From Verrucomicrobiota bacterium (GTDB taxonomy: Bacteria > Verrucomicrobiota > Verrucomicrobiia > Limisphaerales > J093): DNA of 64,000 bases. Of this stretch, positions 43,059 to 51,442 are shown one piece after another. Every line of letters starts with the position of its first letter. Within the stretch, counting starts at the first letter, position 1. Made by a program: the position numbers and the translations under genes. The DNA lies in the NCBI GenBank assembly GCA_016871715.1, contig VHCO01000013.1, forward strand, positions 1-64,000. Direction: 5' to 3'. The notes under the pieces were generated by a model. That model saw only the letters and a program-made list of their open reading frames with translations, made no database searches and was not told the origin of the DNA.

Positions 43059-44039
43059 TTAGTCGGCGCCGTGTTGCTTGAGCACATCGGCGATTCGCAC
43101 CGGCCGGCCGCCTTGGCGCTTGCTTTCGTCGGCCGCCTCCATGAACGCGAACAGCTCGATGGTCTCCTCCGGCGAGACGGGCGCCACGCCCGATTGAAAG
43201 AACTTCATCACCTCGCGGATTAACGGTGCGTAACCGCCGCCCGGCTTTTGATCGAGGACGGCCTTGGTGCCAAAGAGCGTCACCCGATAAGGCGCGCTCG
43301 CGTTCCGAATCCCAATCATCGTCCCCACTTTACCGTCCGCCCACCGCCCCGTGACCACGTCCGTGTTCGGCGTCGCCGTCCGCACGACGCTCTCACATCC
43401 GGTTCCCAACGCGGTGTAGAGGGCCTCCGCCGCATGCACACCGTACCAGAACAAGTCCGGATGATGGGGTTCGAGGGCGCACGGACCGGTCGAGACTGCA
43501 CCGCGGACATCGCCCACGTTCGCTTGCTTGAGTTCGACCAAGCCTGGGTAATAACGCAACGAAGAGGAGCTGAAGCACGGCACGCCCAGTTCACTCGCCA
43601 GTCGGTAGATGGCGATGGCATCGCGCAGCGACCCCGCCACGGGCTTGTCGATGAACACCGGTTTGCGGGCGCGCAACACCGGCTTGACCTGTTCGAGGTG
43701 CGGCCGCCCGTCGACGCTCTCGAGCATCACGACGTCCACCTCGGCACAGAGCGCCTCGATCGAGTCCAGGATCTTGACCCCATACTGCTCCTGAAGCTGA
43801 CGGGTGTAACCATCGACGCGCGACCAGCTCGACTCGAGGTCGGGGCTACCGCCTTTAAAGGCAGCCACCACCCGTCCGCCCGGCACATGATTGCGGTCGT
43901 TGGCATCGTTCAACAGCTTGGTGAACGCGATCGCGTGCGAGGTGTCCAGCCCGATCATCCCAATCCGCAGCTCCGCCCCCTGAGCCAAGAGTCCGCTGGC
44001 CAGGAGGCCCGTCATCCAGTTCATCGAGAATCGTTTCAT
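43059..44039 (-). CDS. Exported Gfo/Idh/MocA-family oxidoreductase
   Basis: 326 residues from ATG 44039. A signal peptide (MKRFSMNWMTGLLASGLLAQ, cleavage near GA) precedes the Rossmann start ELRIGMIGLDTSHAIAFTKL. VFIDKPVAGSLRDAIAIYRL contains the conserved EKP-like lysine (DKPV). The usual GxGxxG is replaced by GLDTSH, a known variant group. NAD-linked sugar or inositol oxidation is typical of the family, but exported members are poorly understood. Divergent from the ABC ATPase gene across a repeat-rich 330 bases. Confidence 0.86.
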   Translation of the reverse strand: MKRFSMNWMTGLLASGLLAQGAELRIGMIGLDTSHAIAFTKLLNDANDRNHVPGGRVVAAFKGGSPDLESSWSRVDGYTRQLQEQYGVKILDSIEALCAEVDVVMLESVDGRPHLEQVKPVLRARKPVFIDKPVAGSLRDAIAIYRLASELGVPCFSSSSLRYYPGLVELKQANVGDVRGAVSTGPCALEPHHPDLFWYGVHAAEALYTALGTGCESVVRTATPNTDVVTGRWADGKVGTMIGIRNASAPYRVTLFGTKAVLDQKPGGGYAPLIREVMKFFQSGVAPVSPEETIELFAFMEAADESKRQGGRPVRIADVLKQHGAD

Positions 44040-44223
44040 GAAGTGTGTTCCAGTCCGGCGCTGGCGATCCAACGTCCCAGCGCCAGCACACTCTAGTCCG
44101 GCGCCCCAGCCGGAGCAATGCCGGAACCAAGACGGCGCGCAGTTGGGTGTTTTTCCGAGCCTGTGCCTGTTGGACCTCCGGAGGCTTGAACCCTTGCTAC
44201 GCCCTTGCGCCGATCACAGCGAA

Positions 44224-44239
44224 GCGGACTGGAGTCCGC
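44224..44239. repeat. Short perfect hairpin GCGGACT/AGTCCGC
   Basis: GCGGACT, GG, AGTCCGC inside GAAGCGGACTGGAGTCCGCG. Looks like one of the small dispersed palindromes that fill intergenic DNA in this window. Confidence 0.5.
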
Positions 44240-44309
44240 GCTCCGGAAGCCGCGGCGATGCGGCACGTAACGGTGCTCGACCGAGTTCGAGAGAACCGAG
44301 GTAGGGCCG

Positions 44310-44368
44310 CCGCGGAGCGACTCTGGCCTCGACACGCGGGTGCCAAGTTCCAAGACTGCGCTCCATAC
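44310..44368 (+). repeat. Palindromic dispersed element, diverged copy D
   Basis: GGTAGGGCCGCCGCGGAGCG at the left and CAAGACTGCGCTCCATAC at the right echo the ends (TAGGGCGCGC..., GGACTGCGCGCCCTAC) of copies A-C. The right end touches the ATG of the ABC ATPase. The orientation relative to the gene is the same as for A, B and C. Confidence 0.5.
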
Positions 44369-45514
44369 ATGGCGCGTGTTGTCCTCGATCAAGTCAGTAA
44401 GGTGTTTCCGGGGCCGAAGGGTGAGCTGTTGGCGGCGGTGAACGCGGTGAGTTTGACGGTTGAGGACAAGGAACTCGTGGTGTTGGTGGGACCGTCCGGG
44501 GCCGGTAAGTCGACCTTGCTGCGCCTCATTGCCGGACTCGAGGTCGCCACGGCGGGCACGATCGCCATTGATGGGTGCGTGGTTAACCAGGTTCCGCCCC
44601 AAGACCGCGATGTCGCCATGGTCTTCCAGCACCACGCCCTTTATCCCCACCTGACCGTGTACGGGAACCTCGCCCTTGGTCTGCACTTGCGGAGGGTCCC
44701 CAAGGCGGAGGCGGACCGGCGCGTGCGCACGACGGCGGAATGGCTGGGTTTGACCCCTCTGTTGGAGCGGATGCCGTCGGCGCTATCGGGTGGGGAACGC
44801 CAACGGGTGGCCCTCGGCCGAGCCTTGGTGCGGCAGCCCAAGGTCTTTCTGCTGGACGAGCCTTTGTCCCACCTTGACGCCCCGCTGCGCGCCCAACTGC
44901 GGGCGGACCTCAAGCGGTTGCAGGCGCGTCTAGGCGCGACCGTGGTCTACGTGACCCATGACCAGGCCGAAGCCCTGGCCCTGGGCGAGCGCCTGGTCGT
45001 CCTGCGGGATGGCCAGATCCAACAGGCCGCCGACCCCCTGACCCTCTATCGCCGGCCCGCCAACCGGTTTGTTGCTGGGTTCATCGGATCGCCTCCGATG
45101 AACTTCCTCCGTGGGCGACTCGAACCTCGCGGCGAGACGCTCGAGGTTCGGCTTTGCGCTGCAGCCGGCTCGCCCTCGCCTTTCGCTTTGGCGATCGCGG
45201 CGACACGGGCGGCTGTCCTCGAGGGCGCGGCCGGCCGAGACGTCATCGTGGGCATTCGGCCGGAGGACGTGCGTTTGCAGCCCCACCCCGCTACCAACGC
45301 GGCTACCCCGTCGGTGCTGACCGGCACGGTGGACCTGGTCGAGGCCGCCGGCGCGGAGGCTCATGTGCACGTGCGAGTGTTGGGCCAGGCGATTGTGGCA
45401 CGCGTGCCGAGCGATTCGCCAGCTCGACCGGGGCAAGTCGTGGCGGTCGAGTTCGCCGCTGCCCACGCCAGGTTGTTCGACCCGGCGTCGGCTTCTGGTG
45501 TCGCGCTCGGGTAA
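44369..45514 (+). CDS. ABC transporter ATP-binding protein (UgpC/MalK type)
   Basis: 381 residues, right for sugar importers of the MalK class. Walker A VGPSGAGKSTLLRLIAGLE, signature LSGGERQRVALGRALVRQPK, Walker B VFLLDEPLSHLDAPLRAQ, switch YVTHDQAEALAL, followed by a C-terminal TOBE domain (FIGSPPMNFLRGRL, VIVGIRPEDVRL). It would power uptake of a sugar or glycerol phosphate on the cytoplasmic face. No permease or binding protein is encoded nearby, so it may serve several transporters. ATG 44369 is chosen because the longer frame upstream is repeat DNA. There is no clear ribosome site. Confidence 0.94.
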   Translation: MARVVLDQVSKVFPGPKGELLAAVNAVSLTVEDKELVVLVGPSGAGKSTLLRLIAGLEVATAGTIAIDGCVVNQVPPQDRDVAMVFQHHALYPHLTVYGNLALGLHLRRVPKAEADRRVRTTAEWLGLTPLLERMPSALSGGERQRVALGRALVRQPKVFLLDEPLSHLDAPLRAQLRADLKRLQARLGATVVYVTHDQAEALALGERLVVLRDGQIQQAADPLTLYRRPANRFVAGFIGSPPMNFLRGRLEPRGETLEVRLCAAAGSPSPFALAIAATRAAVLEGAAGRDVIVGIRPEDVRLQPHPATNAATPSVLTGTVDLVEAAGAEAHVHVRVLGQAIVARVPSDSPARPGQVVAVEFAAAHARLFDPASASGVALG

Positions 45515-45609
45515 AGCGCACTTCGTCAGGCCGCGCGAGTCCTGATCGCGATGGAGCGCGGTCCATCACGTCCACCCAGCGGGTCTGAGGACGCGCGCCC
45601 CGGCCGGTG

Positions 45610-45668
45610 CCTGCCGGATTTCATCCAGCGCAGTGCGTGGCACGCGCCTCGTAAAGGAGTCCGGCAGG
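45610..45668. repeat. Inverted repeat CCTGCCGGA/TCCGGCAGG
   Basis: Nine-base perfect arms at 45610-45618 and 45660-45668 around a 41-base centre that itself contains GTGCGTGGCAC. It lies in the leader of the next gene and may be another dispersed element or a leader RNA fold. Confidence 0.5.
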
Positions 45669-45707
45669 AGAGGAAGGACTTTCCTTTTTGTCGATTTGGT
45701 GTATGGG

Positions 45708-47279
45708 ATGGTCCAGACACACCGATTACCCATGCACGGCTTGCTAGACTCACTGCGCCTTTCCACACCGGGATGCCCGGGCCTGTGGACCTACTGGAAC
45801 CTGCGCTTGGCGAAAGGCTTCGCCGCACCCGGCATCGTCAGCAGGCTTTCGTCGGTGCTGGGCATGGCCGCAACGCTGGTGGCGGCCGAGCCGCTCGAAT
45901 TGGGGACGCGACGCGAGTTGTTCGTCGACCGGTTTCTGATCGAGCGCTTGGAAGGGGCCGAGTTGCGGCTGCACCACCCGCAACCGGCGGGAATCGTGTT
46001 TCGGTTCGACCAGCCGTGGGAGGGGATTGTCAGCGGTTACGTCACGGTCCTCCACGAGCCTGGCAAGTTCCACCTCTACTACCGAGGCCGGCCAACGGCC
46101 TCCCAGCGGGATGCCTCAGCCGAGGCGCGGGAGGTTGCTTGCTACGCCCAGAGCGCAGATGGGATCTACTGGACGCGGCCCGACCTCGGGCTATTTGAAG
46201 TGCACGGAACGCGTCGTAACAACGTGATTCTCACCGAACCCAAGAGCGTCACGCACAACTTCTGCCCGTTCCTGGACACGCGCCCCGGCGTGCCCGCTGC
46301 CGAGCGGTTCAAGGGAGTTGGGGGGACGGGGGCCGGCGGCTTGTTCGGGTTCCTTTCGTCGGATGGCATCCGTTGGCGGCCGGCTACCGAGCGGGCCTTG
46401 ATCACGCAGGGGGCGTTCGACTCGCAGAACGTGGTCTTCTGGTCGGCTGCGGAAGAGCGGTACCTGTGCTATTTCAGGACTTGGAAGAACCAGGCGCGCT
46501 GGATCGCGCGCAGCACCTCGACCAACTTCCTGGACTGGACTGAGCCGGTCGACATGTCGTTCGGCGACGCTCCCATCGAGCATCTGTACATCAACCAGAC
46601 GCAGCCCTATTTCCGCGCGCCGCAGATCTACTTAGCCACGGCCGCGCGGTTCAACCCCGGTCGCCGCGCGCTCACCGACGAGCAGGTTGCGGCGCTGGAC
46701 CTGGACCACCCGCGCAACTACGCCGGCCTCAAAGGCGATTGCTCGGATGCGGTCCTACTCTCCAGCCGGGGCGGGCACGTCTATGAGCGGACCTTCCTCG
46801 AGAGCTTTGTGCGACCAGGATTGGATCTGCGCAACTGGGGTGCCCGCGCCAACTACCCGGCCCTGGGCGTCGTACCCACCGGTCCGAGCGAGATCTCGCT
46901 ATATGTGTTGCGTCACTACGGCCAACCGACAATTCACCTGGAGCGCTTGACGCTGCGCCCGGATGGGTTCGCTTCCGTTCAAGCCTCGTACCGGGGGGGT
47001 GAGCTCCTGACCAAAGCGGTGCGGTTTTCGGGCCAAGACCTCGAACTCAATTGCTCGACCTCAGCCGCCGGCGGCTTGCGCGTCGAGGTTCTCGAGCCGA
47101 GTGGCACGCCCATCCCCGGCTACCGGATTGAAGATTGCCCGGAAATCATCGGCGATCAACTGGACCGGGTGGTCCGTTGGCAGGGTGGCCACAGCGTGCG
47201 GCCTTTGGCCGGTCGGCCGGTTCGCCTCCGCATCGTTCTCAAGGATGCCGACCTGTATTCACTGCGATTCCGTGACTGA
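45708..47279 (+). CDS. Exported glycosidase-like (GH32/GH43-fold) protein
   Basis: About 523 residues. Start uncertain: GTG 45633, ATG 45708 or ATG 45732. A hydrophobic segment SRLSSVLGMAATLVAAEP looks like a signal. The body has the five-bladed-propeller look: RELFVDRFLIERLEGAELRL, YVTVLHEPGKFHLYYRGRPT, VACYAQSADGIYWTRPDLGL, VVFWSAAEERYLCYFRTWKN, and a C-terminal beta sandwich. Proteins of this plan are common in Verrucomicrobiota and Planctomycetota, usually annotated as hypothetical or glycosyl-hydrolase-like. Substrate unknown. Confidence 0.78.
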   Translation: MVQTHRLPMHGLLDSLRLSTPGCPGLWTYWNLRLAKGFAAPGIVSRLSSVLGMAATLVAAEPLELGTRRELFVDRFLIERLEGAELRLHHPQPAGIVFRFDQPWEGIVSGYVTVLHEPGKFHLYYRGRPTASQRDASAEAREVACYAQSADGIYWTRPDLGLFEVHGTRRNNVILTEPKSVTHNFCPFLDTRPGVPAAERFKGVGGTGAGGLFGFLSSDGIRWRPATERALITQGAFDSQNVVFWSAAEERYLCYFRTWKNQARWIARSTSTNFLDWTEPVDMSFGDAPIEHLYINQTQPYFRAPQIYLATAARFNPGRRALTDEQVAALDLDHPRNYAGLKGDCSDAVLLSSRGGHVYERTFLESFVRPGLDLRNWGARANYPALGVVPTGPSEISLYVLRHYGQPTIHLERLTLRPDGFASVQASYRGGELLTKAVRFSGQDLELNCSTSAAGGLRVEVLEPSGTPIPGYRIEDCPEIIGDQLDRVVRWQGGHSVRPLAGRPVRLRIVLKDADLYSLRFRD

Positions 47280-47340
47280 TCGGTAGACCGCTCCAGGGAC
47301 AGTCCCGCCACCGCGCCTCCTGCCGCAGCTCCCAGAGGAC

Positions 47341-47367
47341 AAAAAGACGCGGGCACAAGCCCGCGTC
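47341..47367 (-). terminator. Rho-independent terminator of the PEP-CTERM gene
   Basis: On the minus strand GACGCGGGC, loop TTGT, GCCCGCGTC, then TTTTT. A perfect 9-bp stem just after the stop of the leftward gene. Confidence 0.93.
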
Positions 47368-47395
47368 AGGAAGAGAGACAGGGTTTCGGAAGGTC

Positions 47396-48478
47396 TCAGG
47401 CGCGCCGGCGCATCGCCCAGAGGCCGAGCACCCCGAGCCCCAACAAGACGTAGGTTGCCGGTTCCGGCACAACGCTGTACGCAGCCAGGCCGTTGTTCGA
47501 TTCCATCACGTACAGGACGTTGCCCCCGAAGGCGACTGCGCCGGTGCCGTTGACGTTCGCGTTCGAGGTCGGCAACAGCTCCGAATCCAAAGGCGCGCTG
47601 AGGTTCTCCAACCGGTACAGCTTGACGTTGTCGGGATCGGTCGTGTCGATGCCCCCCAGCAGACCGTTCTGCAAATCCAGCCCGAAGAGCCAGACGCTCG
47701 CCGGCAAGTCGCTAATGCTTTGTAGCGTGGTCGCGGTGCCGGCGCCAATGTTGAAACTCATCTCGCGCAAGGGTGTTCCCTGGGTTGACTTGCCCCAAAA
47801 GGTACTGCCAACGCCAAAGCCTAAGCCCAGCGCGAAGGGGCCATTGTTGGCGGCGGCACCCGTGGCGTCACTCTGCAGAAGTGTCGGGTTGAACGTCGCG
47901 CCATCCGTGGTGGTCAGGACCGAAGCGAAGGTCGCGCCCCGCGAAGCGATTAACACCTGCGTATCGGTGCCGGCGCCCCGCACGGCGAGGCTATCGCCAA
48001 ACCGCAGCGCGTTGTTGGCCGTATCCGTCTTCCCGGGAGCGACGTTGCCCGCGAACGCCGCTGTCGGTGCGCTGCTTTCGTTCGCCCAGCGGTAGAGCCG
48101 ATACGGATCGCCCAGGGTGTTCAGCGTGAGGTTACCTGCGAAAATCGCACCGTCCGCGGCCACGCCGACCATGTTGAGCGAATAGGTGCCCGCCCCCGAA
48201 GTGGGGATGCCCGTCAGGTCAAGGCTGCTGAGGTGATTGCCCGTCATACCGTCGAGCACGTTGATGCTCAGGCCCCCCGCACGGCTCAGCACCAGTACGT
48301 GCCCGGTCAACGGGTTATACGCCATGCCCCGTTCGGTGTGGCCCGTGGTCAAGTAGGAACGATCCCCGGGCGCCAAACTCCAGAGGGGCTCGAGCCACTG
48401 TGCTTGGAGGGAGGACACGAATACCAGCGCGGGTGCGCCGGAGACCAACAAGGGCAGCCATTTACGCTTCATAGGCAT
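47396..48478 (-). CDS. PEP-CTERM sorting-domain protein with beta-propeller body
   Basis: 360 residues. It has an N-terminal signal (KWLPLLVSGAPALVFVSSLQ, cleavage near AQW), a propeller-like body with repeated GMAYNPLTGHVLVLSRAGGL, GVAADGAIFAGNLTLNTLGD segments, and a C-terminal PEP-CTERM tail: VVPEPATYVLLGLGVLGLW then AMRRRA (Pro-Glu-Pro, hydrophobic helix, Arg cluster). This tail is cut and processed by an exosortase (EpsH/XrtA type) for surface attachment. It implies exosortase and exopolysaccharide genes elsewhere in the genome. Terminator directly downstream. Start ATG 48478 or 48472. Confidence 0.92.
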   Translation of the reverse strand: MPMKRKWLPLLVSGAPALVFVSSLQAQWLEPLWSLAPGDRSYLTTGHTERGMAYNPLTGHVLVLSRAGGLSINVLDGMTGNHLSSLDLTGIPTSGAGTYSLNMVGVAADGAIFAGNLTLNTLGDPYRLYRWANESSAPTAAFAGNVAPGKTDTANNALRFGDSLAVRGAGTDTQVLIASRGATFASVLTTTDGATFNPTLLQSDATGAAANNGPFALGLGFGVGSTFWGKSTQGTPLREMSFNIGAGTATTLQSISDLPASVWLFGLDLQNGLLGGIDTTDPDNVKLYRLENLSAPLDSELLPTSNANVNGTGAVAFGGNVLYVMESNNGLAAYSVVPEPATYVLLGLGVLGLWAMRRRA

Positions 48479-48640
48479 TGGCGTTTCACACTCAAACCAC
48501 TACAGAGAGATTGACTGTTAAAACCGGGCGAAGTTTGCTTCGTAACAACCGTAAAGTCAATCAGAAACTACGCCCGATCCCCAAGACCTTTTTCGGGTTG
48601 CCGCCCCAGTCGCCCGTTCGAGTCAAGGCACTGTGTCACC

Positions 48641-48672
48641 GTGTCAACTACTTTTCTTCTGGTAAATAAAAT
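48641..48672 (+). repeat. GTGTCAAC-type dispersed repeat, copy 6
   Basis: GTGTCAACTACTTTTCTTCT followed by GGTAAATAAAAT. The first 12 bases equal copy 2. Confidence 0.6.
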
Positions 48673-48765
48673 CCATAGCACGAGGTGTCCGCACCGATCG
48701 CCGGGGGCGGCCCCGTGGGGGCGGGGGGCAGGGGAGGGCGTGAGGGAGGGTGGGGGATGGGTGGT

Positions 48766-49524
48766 CTACTCCGACTGGCGAAGGGCGCGGAGGCGGTCGC
48801 GGAGTCGGGCGGCACGCTCGAAGGCCTGGGTTTCGACGGCCAAGCGGAGTTCGCGTTCGAGGCGCTCGATCTCGGGCAGAGGCCGGATTTGATCGAGTTG
48901 CTCGGCCATCTCTCGGAGGGCGACGAGGGAGCGATCGCGTTCGAAGCGGAAGGTGTCGTCGTCGAGTTCGTCGAGGGTCTCGAGTTTGTGAATGGCGTCG
49001 TGGATCAGTCGGGCGGCCTGGGGATGGTGGCCCTCGCTGAGTTCGAGCATGGCGGCGGCGACGGCGTTCATGCGCAGGAGGTAAGGCCGCCATTTTTCGA
49101 GGTGCTGCTGGTCTTCGGTGCGTCGGGCATGTTGGCGGACGTGGTCGAAGAGGCGGATGTTGCGGGCGGTGTCGCGCACGGTGCGTTTCCAATCCTGGAG
49201 TTGGAAGAGGTGCACATAGCGATAGTAATAGAGGGTTCCCTCGGCGAAGAGTTCAGCGCACTCTTCCTCGCTCAACTCGAAGTCGTCGGCACGGCCGGCG
49301 GCCTTGGCCTTGGCGAAGCGGTGGAGGAAGTAGGCGAGGGCGGATTCCATGCCGTAAGGACGGAGGCTATCCGGGCGACCTTCGAGTTCGTACTGTTCGA
49401 GGCCGAGCGGGGTGCGGACCAGGAGGATTTCGCGGCCATCGGCGCCGTGGGTCAACCGGGCGTCCTTCTCGGGATCGTAAGGCCAATCGGCCAACCACTG
49501 ACGCAGATCGAGCACATCACCCAT
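48766..49524 (-). CDS. UVR-motif protein of unknown function
   Basis: 252 residues from ATG 49524. It is mostly helical (MGDVLDLRQWLADWPYDPEK at the start, LHRFAKAKAAGRADDF, LFQLQDWKRTVRDTARNI). The C-terminal segment IERLERELRLAVETQAFERA plus ARLRDRLRAL is a UVR (UvrB/UvrC interaction) motif, as also found in McsA and the ClpC middle region. An N-terminal phrase (GREILLVRTPLGLEQYELEG) resembles no family I know. It could be an adaptor for the UVR-containing Clp/Mcs system encoded 5-9 kb away; that is an inference from the shared motif. Confidence 0.82.
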   Translation of the reverse strand: MGDVLDLRQWLADWPYDPEKDARLTHGADGREILLVRTPLGLEQYELEGRPDSLRPYGMESALAYFLHRFAKAKAAGRADDFELSEEECAELFAEGTLYYYRYVHLFQLQDWKRTVRDTARNIRLFDHVRQHARRTEDQQHLEKWRPYLLRMNAVAAAMLELSEGHHPQAARLIHDAIHKLETLDELDDDTFRFERDRSLVALREMAEQLDQIRPLPEIERLERELRLAVETQAFERAARLRDRLRALRQSE

Positions 49525-49599
49525 AGGCGTTGTCTTTACCACAAAGGAAGGGGTTTGTCTTGGTCCAACTAGCTCTGGGCGACGGGGAGGGTACGCGAG

Positions 49600-50700
49600 C
49601 TAGCGTTGGACGCGGGCCGTGCCGCCGCGCGCGAGGGCCTCGACTTCCTTGCGGCTGGCCATGGAGGTGTCGCCCGGGGTGGTCATGGCCAAGGCGCCGT
49701 GGGCGGCGCCAAACTCGACTGCTTGTTGGGGGTCGTGGCCGGCCAAGAAGCCGTAGATGAGTCCGGAGGCGAAGCTGTCGCCGCCACCGACACGGTCGAA
49801 GATTTCGAGGTTGGGACGCGGGGTGGCTTGGTAGTATTGGCCATTAGTCCAGCAGACGGCGCTCCAATCGTTGCGGTTGGCGCTGTGGACTGCGCGCAGG
49901 GTGGTGGCGATGACGCGGAGGTTGGGGAATTGCCGGGTGGCCTGTTCGATCATGTGTTGGAAGGCGGTCACGTCGAGGGTGGTGAGGTGTTCGTCGACGC
50001 CGGCAACCTGCAGGCCGAGGCAGGCGGTGAAGTCTTCTTCGTTGCCGAGCATGACGTCGACGTGCCGGGCGATCTCGCGATTGACCTCCTGGGCGCGCGG
50101 CTTACCGCCGATGGACTGCCAGAGGCTGGGCCGGTAATTGAGGTCGTAGGAAACGACGGTGCCGTGTTGGCGGGCGGCCTGGACGGCCTCGATCACCAGG
50201 CGCGGGGTGGTTTCGGAGAGGGCGGCAAAGATGCCGCCGGTGTGGAACCAGCGGACGCCGCGTTGGCCGAAGATGTGGGCCCAGTCGAAATCGCCCGGTG
50301 CAAGTTGGCTGGCGGCGGTATGGCCGCGGTCGGAGATGCCGACTGCGCCGCGGACACCGAAGCCGCGTTCGGTGAAGTTGAGGCCGTTGCGGATGGCGCG
50401 GCCCACGCCGTCGAAGGGGCGCCAGCGGAAGAAGGTGGTGTCGACGCCCCCTTGCAGGATGAGGTCTTCGAGGAGGCGGCCGACGTCGTTGTCGGCGAAA
50501 GCGGTGCAGACGGCGGTGCGGAGGCCGAAGCAGCGGCGCAGACCGCGGGCCACATTATATTCGCCGCCGCCTTCCCAGACGCGGAAGGCGCGGGTGGTGC
50601 GGATGCGGTCCACGCCGGGGTCGAGGCGGAGCATAACCTCACCCAGGGCCAGCAGGTCGTATTGGCAGGTCTGGGCAGGTTTGATGGCGAGTTGGCTCAT
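49600..50700 (-). CDS. PfkB-family sugar kinase, 2-dehydro-3-deoxygluconokinase-like
   Basis: 366 residues. It starts CQYDLLALGEVMLRLDPGVD (typical KDG-kinase opening), has EGGGEYNVARGLRRCFGL (sugar-binding Gly-Gly motif), FHTGGIFAALSE, and the catalytic RVGGGDSFASGLIYGFLAG with the base Asp (GGGD instead of GAGD). Expected reaction: ATP-dependent phosphorylation of 2-keto-3-deoxygluconate, feeding Entner-Doudoroff breakdown of uronates, consistent with the lyases in this window. It lies 75 bases from def, likely in one leftward cluster. Confidence 0.9.
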   Translation of the reverse strand: MSQLAIKPAQTCQYDLLALGEVMLRLDPGVDRIRTTRAFRVWEGGGEYNVARGLRRCFGLRTAVCTAFADNDVGRLLEDLILQGGVDTTFFRWRPFDGVGRAIRNGLNFTERGFGVRGAVGISDRGHTAASQLAPGDFDWAHIFGQRGVRWFHTGGIFAALSETTPRLVIEAVQAARQHGTVVSYDLNYRPSLWQSIGGKPRAQEVNREIARHVDVMLGNEEDFTACLGLQVAGVDEHLTTLDVTAFQHMIEQATRQFPNLRVIATTLRAVHSANRNDWSAVCWTNGQYYQATPRPNLEIFDRVGGGDSFASGLIYGFLAGHDPQQAVEFGAAHGALAMTTPGDTSMASRKEVEALARGGTARVQR

Positions 50701-50774
50701 GGGTTCGGGGGCCTTGGGCGGAGTGGGGGGACGGCTCGCGGGTGCGGCGTGGCGGCTTGGCGGGACGGTCTGAC

Positions 50775-51359
50775 TTAGCGGGGCGGTTCGGATTTCTTTT
50801 GGAGGGCGGCCTTGGTGGCGGCCTGGAGCGCGGCCAACTCTTCTTGCAGGGGGGCTTTCTGGGCGCGGTCCATGCGGTCGATGAACAGGATGCCGCGGAG
50901 GTGATCGACCTCGTGTTGGACGACTCGGGCGAGGAGACCGCCGCAGTGGAAGGCGACGGGTTGGCCGTGGCGGTCCAAGGCGGTGACATCGACGGCGCCG
51001 GGCCGGGTGATGTCAGCGTAGATTTCCGGGAAGCTGAGGCATCCTTCGGGGCCGGTCTCGGGGTTGCCGTTGGGGGTGACCTGCGGGTTGATGAGGACCA
51101 GCGGCATGAAGGCGTCGACGTTGGCGGGTTGTCCGTGGAGGTGGAGGGTCGAGGGGCGGTCGGTGACTTCCCGCACGTCGATGACGGTGAGTTGGAGTGG
51201 GCGGGCGACTTGTTGGGCGGCGAGGCCGACGCCGCGGGCGGCGTACATAGTGTCGAGCATATCGGCGATCAACTGTTGGACTTGCGGGTCGATCGTCTCG
51301 ATGGGGGCTCCTTTTTGCCGCAGGGCGGGGTGACCGTAGTGGACAACTTCAAGGACCAT
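50775..51359 (-). CDS. def: Peptide deformylase
   Basis: 194 residues. It removes the formyl group from nascent N-termini with an Fe/Zn centre. All three motifs are intact: GVGLAAQQV (motif 1, GxGxAAxQ), EGCLSFPE (motif 2, metal Cys) and VVQHEVDHLRGILFID (motif 3, HExDH). Start MVLEVVHYGHPALRQKG. It is not accompanied by fmt as in many genomes; it stands between two sugar-kinase genes. Confidence 0.97.
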   Translation of the reverse strand: MVLEVVHYGHPALRQKGAPIETIDPQVQQLIADMLDTMYAARGVGLAAQQVARPLQLTVIDVREVTDRPSTLHLHGQPANVDAFMPLVLINPQVTPNGNPETGPEGCLSFPEIYADITRPGAVDVTALDRHGQPVAFHCGGLLARVVQHEVDHLRGILFIDRMDRAQKAPLQEELAALQAATKAALQKKSEPPR

Positions 51360-51442
51360 GATGGGCGGGGAGCTGGCGGTACTTAGGTGCGCGTTGCGGC
51401 GCGGAGTTTTGGCGGGGGTGGCTTGGCGGTGGGTGGTATGCG

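Larger units (their letters stand above)
44040..44368. repeat. Repeat-dense intergenic region
   Basis: Between divergent Gfo/Idh and ABC genes lie at least three dispersed-type elements: an inverted GTGTG...GCGCTGG/CCAGCGCCAGCACAC pair with AGTCCGGCGC twice (44041-44108), a short hairpin GCGGACT-GG-AGTCCGC (44224-44239), and a diverged palindromic element copy D (44310-44368). Confidence 0.65.

Noticed and set aside
48641-48672. GTTGACAC on the minus strand as a -35 promoter box
   Set aside because: No -10 hexamer at 16-18 bases in this or the other copies.
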